A stretch of 64,000 nucleotides of DNA from Nannocystis sp. Lineage in GTDB: Bacteria > Myxococcota_A > Polyangia > Nannocystales > Nannocystaceae. The stretch is from positions 124,001 to 188,000 of the forward strand of contig JADJRG010000028.1 in the NCBI GenBank assembly GCA_016712315.1, written 5' to 3'. The notes below the pieces were generated by a model. The model worked only from the letters and a program-made list of their open reading frames with translations, had not been told where the DNA came from and ran no database searches. A program made the translations under genes and the position numbers. Positions 35,635 through 43,619 of this stretch are shown here, in pieces (within the stretch, counting starts at the first letter, position 1; the number at the start of each line of letters is the position of its first letter).

Positions 35635-35959
35635 TGATGTCCGGGAGGAACTTTTTGAGGTTTCCGAGGCTCTTCTGCTGCCAGGCGACGGCGGTGGAGC
35701 CGCGGACGGTGACCTGGGTGGTGGCTCGTTTGCGCAGCGCGATCGCGAACTTGTAGAGGGAGTTGATCCCGGCGCTGTTGAGGAAGTTGAGCTCGAGCAT
35801 GTGGATCGTCAGGTGCTCGGCGGCGAGCTCGACGACTTGATCGAGGAGGCGGGAGATCGGCGCGTAGTCGGCGGTGCTGAGGCGGAGCGTGCCCTCGAAG
35901 AAGAGGGTGCGGGTCTCGGCGTGGTACCAGACTCGGTAGGTTGCGTCGCGGACTTCCAT
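35618..35959 (-). CDS. STAS-like antagonist protein (slr1659 type), intact phosphoacceptor Ser
   Basis: This 113-residue STAS-fold protein of the group annotated as slr1659 superfamily regulators is last in a five-gene operon. The loop before helix 2 reads LNFLNSAGINSL with Ser62 at the position phosphorylated in SpoIIAA/RsbV-type proteins. It should be the switch partner of the GHKL-like protein encoded just upstream (5-bp gap) and be dephosphorylated by the SpoIIE-type phosphatase further up. The downstream effector is unknown. The gene end overlaps the flavoprotein gene by 17 bp on the other strand. Confidence 0.8.
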   Translation of the reverse strand: MEVRDATYRVWYHAETRTLFFEGTLRLSTADYAPISRLLDQVVELAAEHLTIHMLELNFLNSAGINSLYKFAIALRKRATTQVTVRGSTAVAWQQKSLGNLKKFLPDIIIDVQ

Positions 35960-35964
35960 GTGAA

Positions 35965-36540
35965 TTAGACCCTCGGGACAGGTAAGCGCGCCATCGTGTG
36001 GAGGAGGAGGAGGTCGCGGCGATCCGCGGCGGGGCGGAGCCGCCAGCCGAGGCGCGCCTCATAGTCGGTGATCATGGTGAGGAAGCCGAGCCCAGAGGCG
36101 CCGACCTCCGGGTTGGCGGCGTTCTCTTCGACGCGCTGGAGGAGCAGCTCCTGGGCGTCGCCGGCGACGAGCTGCTCCAAGCGCGGACGCAGCGCCTGGG
36201 CGGCGCCCTCGGTGATCCAGTTGGTGACGACGAAGACGAGCTCGTCGCCGTCGACGTCGAGGCCGACGCGGACCTGGATGGTCCCGCCCGCTTGGAATTT
36301 GACGGCGTTCTCGATCACCTCGTTGAGCACGTAGGAGATCGCGCCCTCGACGCCGCGGTTGGCCTCCGGCGCGCCGCCGCACTCGGGCAGGCGCGCGAAG
36401 TAGGCGGCGAAGAAGTCAGAGGTCGCGCCGCATAGATCCCAGCGGACGGCGAAGTTCGAGGGGAAGAGCTCGACCTCGACCAGCGCCGCGAGCTCCCCTT
36501 CGGTGTAGGTGCCGATGTCCTCGTCGTCGATCACTCGCAT
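35965..36540 (-). CDS. GHKL-like regulator/kinase (slr1658 or DUF6272 type)
   Basis: This is a 191-residue homologue of slr1658-type regulators and, more distantly, SiaB/RsbW kinases. It has the family mark WDLCGATSDFFAAYFA (34-49), an N-box YVLNEVIENAVKF with Asn78, and a glycine box VGASGLGFL at 147-154. The usual DxGxG G1 box is replaced by VVTNWITEG, as in its family. It probably phosphorylates the neighbouring STAS protein, though kinase activity is inferred. A strong Shine-Dalgarno GGGAGGGGAG precedes the ATG. A degenerate relative is encoded at 40119-40631. Confidence 0.78.
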   Translation of the reverse strand: MRVIDDEDIGTYTEGELAALVEVELFPSNFAVRWDLCGATSDFFAAYFARLPECGGAPEANRGVEGAISYVLNEVIENAVKFQAGGTIQVRVGLDVDGDELVFVVTNWITEGAAQALRPRLEQLVAGDAQELLLQRVEENAANPEVGASGLGFLTMITDYEARLGWRLRPAADRRDLLLLHTMARLPVPRV

Positions 36541-36556
36541 GCTCCCCTCCCGGTCG

Positions 36557-38908
36557 TTACGCGCGCCTCTTGATGATCAAGGTGGTGATGTCGTCGTGGA
36601 TCTTGGCGGCGCCGATGTACTTCATGACGTCGGCGATCAGGGCGTCTCGCACCTGCGCGCTGCTGCCAGCGCGAGCGGCGCGCAAGGCGTCGATCATGCG
36701 GTCGACGCCGTAGTAGGCGCCGGCGGGATCCTCGGCCTCGGTGATGCCGTCGGTGTAGAGGGCGACGAGGTCGCCGGGCTCGAGCTTGACCTGAGCGAGC
36801 TCGATGAAGTCGGCGATCTCAGGCTCGAGGCCGATCGGCAGGCCGAGGTCCATGGTGTCGACGCGCTCGACCTCGCCGCCGGCGCGGATGACGATGATCT
36901 CCTCGTGCTGGCCGGCGACGGTGAGCAGGCCGTCGCGGTAGTCGAGCAGGGCGAGGGACATGGTCCGGTCGACGCGGATCCGCGCGATGTTCTGGTAGAG
37001 GACCTTGTTGATGATGGCGAGGAAGCGCCGCGGATCGGCCTCGTCGCTGGCGAGCAGGGTGCGCACGGCGGTCTGGACCATGAGCATCAAGACGCCGCTC
37101 TCGAGGCCGTGGCCGGTGACGTCGCCGATCGCGATCTTGACGGCGTGACCGCCCTGGAGGACGTCGTAGTAGTCGCCGCCGACCTCGTCCGCGGGGCTCA
37201 TGAAGCCGGCGAGGTCGAGCTCCGAGAAGGCGGCGAGCTCGCCCTCGCCGGGCAAGACCATGAGCTGGAGGCGGCGGGCGACGTCGAGCTCGGCGCCCAT
37301 GCGCAGGTTCTCCTCGGCGAGGCGCTCGTTGAGGGCGATGATCTCGCGGTTGGCGCGCTCGAGCTCGCCGGTGCGCTGCTGGACGAGGCCCTCGAGGTTG
37401 GCGGTGTATTGCCGGATCTCGCCGACCATCTGGTTGAAGACTCGGCCGAGCTGGCCGATCTCGTCAGCGCTCTCGGCCTCGACGTGCACCTCGTAGTTCT
37501 TGTGGGAGATCTGGCCGGCGGCCCGGGCGAGCTGCACCAAGGTGCCGGTCAGGCGCCGCGAGACGAGGATCACGCCGAACATCACGAGCGCGAGCGTGAG
37601 CAGGGTGATGGCGATCTGCGAGATGAGCACGCGCCTCGCCGAGGCGGTGACGGCCGCGTCGGCCGCGTCGAGGGCGGCGTAGATCTCCTCGCTGGGGACG
37701 ATGAAGCCGACGACCCAGCGCGATCGATAGAGCTCGGCGGTGCCGGCCCAGGCGGTGAAGGGCGGCAGGCGCACGAGGGTGAGCACGTAGGGGTGGCCGG
37801 CGAGGGTGAGCTCGGTGCTGGTGGTCCCGTCGCCGGTGGGCAAGGCGAGGCCCTGGATCGCCGGCTCGCTGCTGTCCTTCAAGAGCTGCTCGAAGCGCGA
37901 GACGCCCTGGCCAGCGCTGGTGGTCAGAGAGAGGCCCATGCGGCGGGCGCCGCCTGGGTTGATCGCGAAGACGTTGCCGGCGTCGGTGGCGAGGAAGGCG
38001 AAGCCCGAGCCGAAGAGGCGCAGGCCCTCGACGTAGTCGATGATCGCGGTGAGGCTGAGATCAAAGCCGAGCGCGCCGGCGAAGGCGCCGCGGTCGGCCG
38101 TCCAGAGCGGCTGGAAGAGGGTGACGACGGGGCCTCCGCCGGCGGCGTCGTCGTAGGGCGGGGTGAGGGTGATCTGGTCGTGCAGCGCGGTGAAGCGGGC
38201 GCTGTCGCCGATCCAGGCGCTCCAGCCGTCGACGAGGCCGGGGAAGAAGAAGTCCCAGAAATTGTTGGGCGGGTCGTTGTGCGGGGCCGCCATCTCGAAG
38301 ATCTTGGCGCCGAGATCCTTGGCAGGCAGGAAGCGGGCGAAGGAGCGCTCGCGCGGGCCGACGTAGTAGATCTGCAGCTTGCGCGAGCCCTCGCTGAAGA
38401 TCGGCGGCATCACGAGGTCGAGGAGCGCGGTCTCGTCGATCGCCGCGGCGACGTCGGCGCGGAGGCGCGGCGGGGCATCACCTGGCCGATCGAGCAGGTA
38501 GCCCCAGGCGGTGACGATCGCCGGCTCTTCGCCGCTGTTCTGCGCCCATCGCCCCTCTGGCTCGATCTGCATGCGGTCGCGGAGCAGCGGGCTCGCGGCG
38601 GCGGCGTCGAGCAGCGGGGTGAGCTCTCGGCGGTGATCGATGAGGGTCTGGGCGACGGCGGTGAGGGTGGCGAGCTCGCTCTCGGCGCGCTCGATCTCGC
38701 CGCTGAGCCGCTCGGCGACGTTGCGGATGTGCTTGCCGAGGTACTCGGCGCTGTTGTAGCTGAGGCCGCGGCGGGTCTCTTGTCCGGCCTCACGGCCGAG
38801 CTGGGCGATCCCGAAGTAGGCGGCGCCGCCGCTGAGCAGGAGGCCGGCGAAGACGGAGACGCCGGCGACCAGGACCAACTTGGTGCGGAATGAGTGGCGC
38901 CAGGGCAT
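36557..38908 (-). CDS. Membrane-bound SpoIIE-type serine phosphatase with extracytoplasmic sensor and HAMP
   Basis: This is a 783-residue receptor phosphatase. One membrane helix at about 10-33 leads into a large periplasmic sensor (about 34-435, dCache-like, with FLATDAGNVFAINPGG), then a second helix near 440-462, a HAMP domain ending LVQLARAAGQI, a coiled coil, and a PP2C-type SpoIIE domain at about 545-783. The metal-binding Asp are in PADEVGGDYYDVL and AIGDVTGHGLESG; VALYTDGITEAED is also present. The domain order equals that of SiaA-like and RsbU-like receptors: an external signal controls dephosphorylation of STAS proteins. It lies in the centre of the operon, between the canonical and the degenerate pair. 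Confidence 0.92.
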   Translation of the reverse strand: MPWRHSFRTKLVLVAGVSVFAGLLLSGGAAYFGIAQLGREAGQETRRGLSYNSAEYLGKHIRNVAERLSGEIERAESELATLTAVAQTLIDHRRELTPLLDAAAASPLLRDRMQIEPEGRWAQNSGEEPAIVTAWGYLLDRPGDAPPRLRADVAAAIDETALLDLVMPPIFSEGSRKLQIYYVGPRERSFARFLPAKDLGAKIFEMAAPHNDPPNNFWDFFFPGLVDGWSAWIGDSARFTALHDQITLTPPYDDAAGGGPVVTLFQPLWTADRGAFAGALGFDLSLTAIIDYVEGLRLFGSGFAFLATDAGNVFAINPGGARRMGLSLTTSAGQGVSRFEQLLKDSSEPAIQGLALPTGDGTTSTELTLAGHPYVLTLVRLPPFTAWAGTAELYRSRWVVGFIVPSEEIYAALDAADAAVTASARRVLISQIAITLLTLALVMFGVILVSRRLTGTLVQLARAAGQISHKNYEVHVEAESADEIGQLGRVFNQMVGEIRQYTANLEGLVQQRTGELERANREIIALNERLAEENLRMGAELDVARRLQLMVLPGEGELAAFSELDLAGFMSPADEVGGDYYDVLQGGHAVKIAIGDVTGHGLESGVLMLMVQTAVRTLLASDEADPRRFLAIINKVLYQNIARIRVDRTMSLALLDYRDGLLTVAGQHEEIIVIRAGGEVERVDTMDLGLPIGLEPEIADFIELAQVKLEPGDLVALYTDGITEAEDPAGAYYGVDRMIDALRAARAGSSAQVRDALIADVMKYIGAAKIHDDITTLIIKRRA

Positions 38909-38926
38909 GAGCGGTCGCTGCGTCGG

Positions 38927-40111
38927 TTAGGTGGCCGCTCGCGCGCGGACGGGCCGGCGACCCGAGGCGATGTAGAGCGGCCAGGTCGCGTAGCCGCGGC
39001 GGCTGCGGATCGTGTAGATGTGATCGCGAAGGCCGGTGCGCAGGCGCTCGATCATCTCGGGGGTCTGGCCGGTGGCGGTGGAGAGCTCGCCGGTGACGTA
39101 GTCCTCCCAGCTCTCGATCACCCGCGCGAAGTCGTCGACGACGGTGTTGCGGTTGGTGATCTCGATGGTCTCGATCTTGATGTCCTCAAAGCCGAGGTCG
39201 GTCATCAAGGAGTACATCTTGGGGCCAAAGCTGAGATCCATGCCGAGGCTCGCGCACATGTCGTTGATCCGGTTGTAGGTCCACGCGACCGTCTCGTGGC
39301 GAGGATAGCCGTAATTGTGGCTCATCATCTCGTTGGTGAGGTAGATCCGGCCGCCAGGGCGGCAGATCCGGATCAGCTCGCGGAGGATCTTCTCGGGCTC
39401 GTTGAAGACCTGAAGGGAGAGGCGCGAGGTCACGAAGTCGAAGAGCTCGTCGGCGAGGAGGAGGCTGGTGGCGTCGCCGTACTGGTACTCGATGTCGCTG
39501 ATCCCGAAGTCGCGGGCGACCTGGGTCGCGTAGGCGAGGAAGGGGCGGGAGTGATCGACGGCGACGATCCGGGCGGGCTTGTACTCCTTGCGCAGCAGCA
39601 CGGCGAAGTCGCCGATGCCGCAGCAGACGTCAGCGACGGTCATGCCAGGGCGCAGGCCGTGCTCGCGTAAGAGGTGGCGCTCGTGGTGCCATATAATGCT
39701 GGTCTGGGTGCGCAGGACGGGGATGAGGGCGTCGTTCTCGATGACGCCTTGGCCGGGGTAGAAGGCGCGATCGTAGTGCTCGACGATCAGGTTGGGGTGG
39801 CGGTCGGCGATCATCGCGAAGCGCCGGGGCGCCCACGGGATGACGCTGGAGATGACGAGCTTGATCCGCAGCTCCGGGGCGCTGCGCTCCGCCCGCTCGA
39901 CGAAGCGGATCAGCTCGACGAAGCCGAGGTGGTTGAGGTAGCGGAGCTTGCGGAGGTTGACGAAGAGGATCCCCTCGACCGCGGCGCAGGCGCCGTCGAG
40001 GACGCGGCGGATGCCGTCCATGTCGGCGGGCGCCTGCGGGCGGAGCGCGCCGGTGATCACGACCTCCTGGTCGTTCTCGATGAAGCGGACGGTGTAGGGC
40101 TTGGTTGCCAT
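38927..40111 (-). CDS. STAS-like domain fused to a class I SAM methyltransferase
   Basis: This 394-residue fusion has a STAS-like domain at residues 1-115. Its loop reads RYLNHLGFVEL and aligns with FLNSAGINSL of the STAS protein in the same operon, with His61 replacing the phosphoacceptor Ser. Residues 135-394 form a Rossmann methyltransferase with motif I VADVCCGIG (159-167), RIVAVDHSRP (181-190) and a motif-IV-like DFVTSRLSLQVF. The substrate is unknown; the UbiE/small-molecule type is most similar. The STAS part probably docks the enzyme onto a kinase-like partner so that methylation becomes switch-controlled. ATG 40111 follows 7 bp after the upstream gene; a longer start would overlap that gene. 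Confidence 0.8.
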   Translation of the reverse strand: MATKPYTVRFIENDQEVVITGALRPQAPADMDGIRRVLDGACAAVEGILFVNLRKLRYLNHLGFVELIRFVERAERSAPELRIKLVISSVIPWAPRRFAMIADRHPNLIVEHYDRAFYPGQGVIENDALIPVLRTQTSIIWHHERHLLREHGLRPGMTVADVCCGIGDFAVLLRKEYKPARIVAVDHSRPFLAYATQVARDFGISDIEYQYGDATSLLLADELFDFVTSRLSLQVFNEPEKILRELIRICRPGGRIYLTNEMMSHNYGYPRHETVAWTYNRINDMCASLGMDLSFGPKMYSLMTDLGFEDIKIETIEITNRNTVVDDFARVIESWEDYVTGELSTATGQTPEMIERLRTGLRDHIYTIRSRRGYATWPLYIASGRRPVRARAAT

Positions 40112-40118
40112 AGACGGG

Positions 40119-40631
40119 TCACTCCGCGGCGACGGTGAGGGTGATCTCGAGGTTGCCTTCGCTGGCCTCAAAGACAGGCCGTACGCCGAAGACGGCGGCG
40201 AGCTCGAGCAGCGGATCGGCGGGGTGCGGGGCGCTGGTGAGGTGGGGCAGGCGGGCGCGGTAGGCGGCCTCGAGGTCAGGGGCGTCGAGGTGGGCGAAGA
40301 GCTGGGTGAGCGCGCCCTGCTGCGCGGGATCGCCGGGGAACCGGAGGCGCACGGCGAGCGCTTCGCCCTGGCGGTGGACCTCGACGCCGAGCTCGCCGCG
40401 GGCGAAGCCCTGGCGCGTGAGCAGCTCGAGGAGCTCGTTGATGTAGGTCGCGAGCTGGGTGGTGAGCCCCTCAGGATCGTAGCGATCGGAGGCGGCGTAG
40501 CGGGCGATGTAGTCGGCGAGGCCGCCGCAGTGGCTCCAGGCGCCGGCGAAGCCCGGCAGCGCGAGGCGGAGAGAGATGACGCGCTGGGCCGCGTCCGGCG
40601 TTGGGGGCTGCGTCGCGGTCAAGTCGCTCAT
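40119..40631 (-). CDS. Degenerate paralogue of the slr1658-type regulator (pseudo-ATPase)
   Basis: This 170-residue protein is first in the operon. It aligns with the 191-residue regulator at 35965-36540: WSHCGGLADYIARY (32-45) against WDLCGATSDFFAAY, and TYINELLELL (62-71) against YVLNEVIENAV. The N-box Asn is replaced by Leu70 and the glycine box is gone (APHPADPLLELA). It should not bind ATP in the normal way and may act as a constitutive partner, or decoy, for the STAS-methyltransferase encoded 7 bp downstream. The homology is my own alignment by eye. Confidence 0.65.
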   Translation of the reverse strand: MSDLTATQPPTPDAAQRVISLRLALPGFAGAWSHCGGLADYIARYAASDRYDPEGLTTQLATYINELLELLTRQGFARGELGVEVHRQGEALAVRLRFPGDPAQQGALTQLFAHLDAPDLEAAYRARLPHLTSAPHPADPLLELAAVFGVRPVFEASEGNLEITLTVAAE

Positions 40632-40770
40632 GGCCAGCGGACGATGGTACCTGGATCGCGGCGCTTCGGCCGCTAGGGGCCGCTCTGCGCGGGAGTGCGC
40701 GGCGCAGGCCGCGGCGGCGCGGGCGTCGGCGGGGCGCGGGTGATAACGCTCGCTCCGCCCGAGGGGTCGC

Positions 40771-42981
40771 TCAGGTGCCGGGCGGCGGGGGGCGCTCGGA
40801 CGGATCGTCGCGGTCGGCGGGCGCGGGCGCGGCGTCCGCGAGGATCGCGGCGTAGAGGGCAGGGGTGAAGGTGAGCGCGCGCGCAGGGCTGGCGATCAAG
40901 AGGAGGCGGGCGCCGCCAGGCTGCGGCGTGCGCTCGATGATCTGGGCGATCGACTCGCCGTCGCGGGTGAGGGTGTAGCTGCGCCAGGCGCCAGGAGCGG
41001 CGTCGAGGGCGGCGCGATAGACAGGCGGGAGCGCCGGGCTGGGCCGGAGGGAGGCCTCGCGCGCGAGATCAGGGTCGAGCTCGAAGATCGCGGGCTCGTC
41101 AGGGGCGCGCTCGCGGGCCTCCAGGACGACGAGCTGGACGAGGTCGCCGCCGCGAAGCGCGAGCTCGTCGCGCAGACCAGGGTAGCTCGGCAGCGCGCCA
41201 GGGAGCGCGGGGCCGGGGCCCGGGTTGAGCATGGTGATCGGCAGGCGGAGCAGGAGGCCGTTGTAGACGGTGAGGGTGGGGCGGCGGAGGGCGATGTATC
41301 CGGGGATGTCCTCGCGCGCGACCTGCGAGGCGCCGGCGACGCTGAGGGCGACGAGCGCGGCGGCGAGGACGCGCAGCAAGACTCGCAGCCGGGGGGTGAG
41401 CGGCCGCGGCAGGCCGCCGCTGAAGAGGGCCCCGAAGAGGGCGGCGCCGGCGAGGGAGAGGGGGTGGATGTCGAGGCCGATCGGACCAGGGAGACAGGCG
41501 AGGAGCTGGGCGAACAAGAGGAGGAGGAGGGTGACCATCAAGGAGCGGCGGGCGCGTCGGGCGATCTCTGGGGGCCTCATCGGCGCGAGCGTGGCGAGCG
41601 CCGCGACGAGCACGGCGGTGACGAGCGCGGGGGCGCCGCCGATCGCGGCGAGGCCAGGGTGCGGGGTGACGCCGCCGATCCAGAGGCCGAAGACGCCGCC
41701 GCCGAGGGCGACCACGAGCATGCGGGCGGGGCCGAGCAGGCGCTCAACGACATGTCCCCCGAGCCAGATCGCGTAGAGGTCGAGGATCAGCGCGAGCATG
41801 TCGGCGTGGAGGAGGCCGGCGGTGAAGTAGCGGCCCCACGAGCCGGCTCGCACGAGCTCCGGGGCGAAGGCGCCGAGCTCGATGAGGCCGACGCCTCCGC
41901 GGGCGAGGAGGAGCTGGGCGACGAAGCTCGCGACCATGCCGGCGCCGATCAGGTAGGTGGCGGCGAGGCCAGGGCGCGCGGCAGGGCGAGCGCCTTGGAG
42001 CTGCTCGCCCACGCGCTCGGCGACGGCTTCGACGTAGGCGCGGAGCTCCGGCGGGAGGGGGCGATGGGCCGCGGTGAGATCCGCGCTGAGGAGCGCGCGC
42101 GCGGCGGCGATGACCCGATCTTCGCGCGGATCGCTGCGGGCGGCGATCGCTTCGATCCGCCGACGCGCGAGCTCAGGCTCGCCCGCGCGGGCGAGGGCGA
42201 TCCCGTGGAAGAGGGCGGCGTTGGCGTCGGTGAGGCCGAAGGCGGTGGGGCGGGCGTGAGCGGCGGCCCGATCGACGCTGTGCGCGTCGCCGCAGTAGGC
42301 GAGGAAGATGAGGCGGGCCTGGCCGACGACGTTGACCGCGGCTGGATCAGCGCCGAGGGGGCCGTCTTCGATGGCCCGCAGGAGCTCCGCGGCGCGCCGC
42401 AGCTCGTACTCCTCGCCGTAGGCGCGGATGAGGCCGAGGCCGAGGGCGGGGCGGAGGACGGCGTGGCCGAGGTGAAGGTGGCTCTCGTAGTGGGCGATCG
42501 CGTCGCGCCAGCGGCGGCCGTAGACGAGCATGGCGATGATCTGCTCGTGGAAGAGGAGCTCTTCGCGCGGATCTTCAGTGTCGCGGAGCAGGCCGCGGAA
42601 GTAGCTGAGGGCGGCGTCGACGCCGGCGCGCTCGAGCAGGACGAGGCCGTGTAAGAGCTGGATCTGGCGGCCAAGCCCTGCGCCAGGCATGAGCATCGCG
42701 CGCAGGCTGGAGGCCTGCACGGCGGCGGTGAGGCGACCCGCGGCGAAGAGGCGGCGCGCGAGCAGGTCGAGCAGCCACGGGAGGATGATGGTGATCGTGC
42801 AGAGGCCGATCGCGAGGCCGCCGAGCGGCCGCTGCCCCTGAGCGATGGCGACGAGCGCCAGCCCGAGCGCGAGCGCGAGGAGCAGCGTATATCCGAGCGG
42901 GGCGCCGCCTGGGCGCCGAAGGAGGCGGAGCAGGGTGAGCCCGAGGAGGATCGCCGCGGCGAGGAGGAGGTGATCGTACAC
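40771..42981 (-). CDS. Rhomboid-like membrane protein lacking the catalytic Ser
   Basis: This is a 736-residue protein. Two N-terminal membrane helices (5-20, 30-72) are followed by a soluble helical, TPR-like region (about 80-335), a six-helix rhomboid core (about 340-555) and a periplasmic or cytoplasmic tail of 180 residues. The core has the L1/WR-type segment GSWGRYFTAGLLHADMLALI and LGGHVVERLLGP. The catalytic GxSx becomes IGGAPA (447-452), with Ala450 at the Ser position, while His506 (LDIHPLSLAGA) is retained. It should therefore be a pseudoprotease that binds transmembrane substrates. MYXO-CTERM proteins, one of which is encoded at 14556-16670, are thought to be processed by rhomboid relatives, so a sorting role is conceivable. 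The start is GTG. Confidence 0.72.
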   Translation of the reverse strand: MYDHLLLAAAILLGLTLLRLLRRPGGAPLGYTLLLALALGLALVAIAQGQRPLGGLAIGLCTITIILPWLLDLLARRLFAAGRLTAAVQASSLRAMLMPGAGLGRQIQLLHGLVLLERAGVDAALSYFRGLLRDTEDPREELLFHEQIIAMLVYGRRWRDAIAHYESHLHLGHAVLRPALGLGLIRAYGEEYELRRAAELLRAIEDGPLGADPAAVNVVGQARLIFLAYCGDAHSVDRAAAHARPTAFGLTDANAALFHGIALARAGEPELARRRIEAIAARSDPREDRVIAAARALLSADLTAAHRPLPPELRAYVEAVAERVGEQLQGARPAARPGLAATYLIGAGMVASFVAQLLLARGGVGLIELGAFAPELVRAGSWGRYFTAGLLHADMLALILDLYAIWLGGHVVERLLGPARMLVVALGGGVFGLWIGGVTPHPGLAAIGGAPALVTAVLVAALATLAPMRPPEIARRARRSLMVTLLLLLFAQLLACLPGPIGLDIHPLSLAGAALFGALFSGGLPRPLTPRLRVLLRVLAAALVALSVAGASQVAREDIPGYIALRRPTLTVYNGLLLRLPITMLNPGPGPALPGALPSYPGLRDELALRGGDLVQLVVLEARERAPDEPAIFELDPDLAREASLRPSPALPPVYRAALDAAPGAWRSYTLTRDGESIAQIIERTPQPGGARLLLIASPARALTFTPALYAAILADAAPAPADRDDPSERPPPPGT

Positions 42982-43099
42982 AGGGGCGGCCGAGGAGGGC
43001 GGGCGCAGAGGTTAACCCGGATCGCACGCGGGCGCGCGGGCCGGGTGGGGCGCAGAAGACTGAGGCAGACCCTCGCGACGCCTCGCTCGACGAGCCGCG

Positions 43100-43408
43100 T
43101 CACTCCGCGCGCGCGGCCTCCGCGTCGCGCTCGTGCGCCGCAGCGTGGTCGACCAGAGACGCGTACTTCGGGCCGCTGAAGGGGCGAAAGTCGGCGCTCC
43201 AGCGGGCGCGGAGGCGGCACAGGACTCGCTGTTGGCTGGGGATCGGCGGGGGGTTGAGGCGCTCGACGATCACCTGGAGGCCGTCAGGGACGTCGATGAG
43301 CGGCTGGACTTCTTCAAGGAGATAGTCTGGGAGGTGGCCGATGTGCTCACTGTCCGCTGTCACGATCTGGAGGGCGGCAGGGTTGTAGGTGTTTTGTGTC
43401 GCGCGCGC
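43100..43408 (-). pseudogene. HIRAN-like protein remnant (C-terminal part)
   Basis: The frame from a stop at 43409-43411 to 43100 codes about 102 residues. It contains NTYNPAALQIV, EHIGHLPDYLLEEV and RARWSADFRPFSGPKY, which match the C-terminal half of HIRAN-like proteins encoded beside HipA-like kinases (pattern NPxALxxxxxDGxxxGxxPDYLLxxV, then FRPFxGP). The N-terminal part is missing, and a GTG at 43363 is the only start. Together with the fragment directly upstream it looks like the scar of a deletion, though a functional short protein cannot be excluded. Confidence 0.5.
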
Positions 43409-43527
43409 TTAAAGAGCCACGGCTCGTCGCTTGGCGATCGATGCCACCAGAACTTGAACTTGGATCCCATGGTCTCGGTCGACTCGGGAGCTGTGACCTC
43501 GAGGATCGGGAAGAGGGCGCCGGGCAT
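43360..43527 (-). pseudogene. HipA-like kinase N-terminal remnant
   Basis: This 55-residue frame begins MPGALFPILEVTAP and contains TMGSKFKFWWH and EPWLFKRARHKT, resembling the N-terminal strand pair of HipA-like kinases (xLGTKxKFW...WLFK). It then runs into a stop within the HIRAN-like remnant. The two frames meet around the CG-repeat at 43401-43408, offset by one nucleotide. The most economical reading is loss of the central part of a HipA/HIRAN locus. A sequencing indel joining them into one 142-residue protein is the alternative. Confidence 0.45.
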
Positions 43528-43607
43528 GAGCGAGGTGGCAAGAGGGTAGCGTGGATCGGTGGAGAGGGCGCGGGGGCGCGCGGGTGATGGGGGAGGGCGG
43601 GTGAGGG

Positions 43608-43613
43608 TACACT
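43608..43613 (+). promoter_or_regulatory. -10-like TACACT, leaderless start of zinc-ribbon gene
   Basis: TACACT is followed by GCGGCG and ATG 43620, so the predicted initiation base is the A of the start codon. Confidence 0.5.
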
Positions 43614-43619
43614 GCGGCG

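Noticed and set aside
43401..43408. Programmed -1 frameshift joining the two fragments at 43100-43527
   Set aside because: No canonical X-XXY-YYZ slippery site is present; the CG-repeat more readily suggests decay or a sequencing indel.
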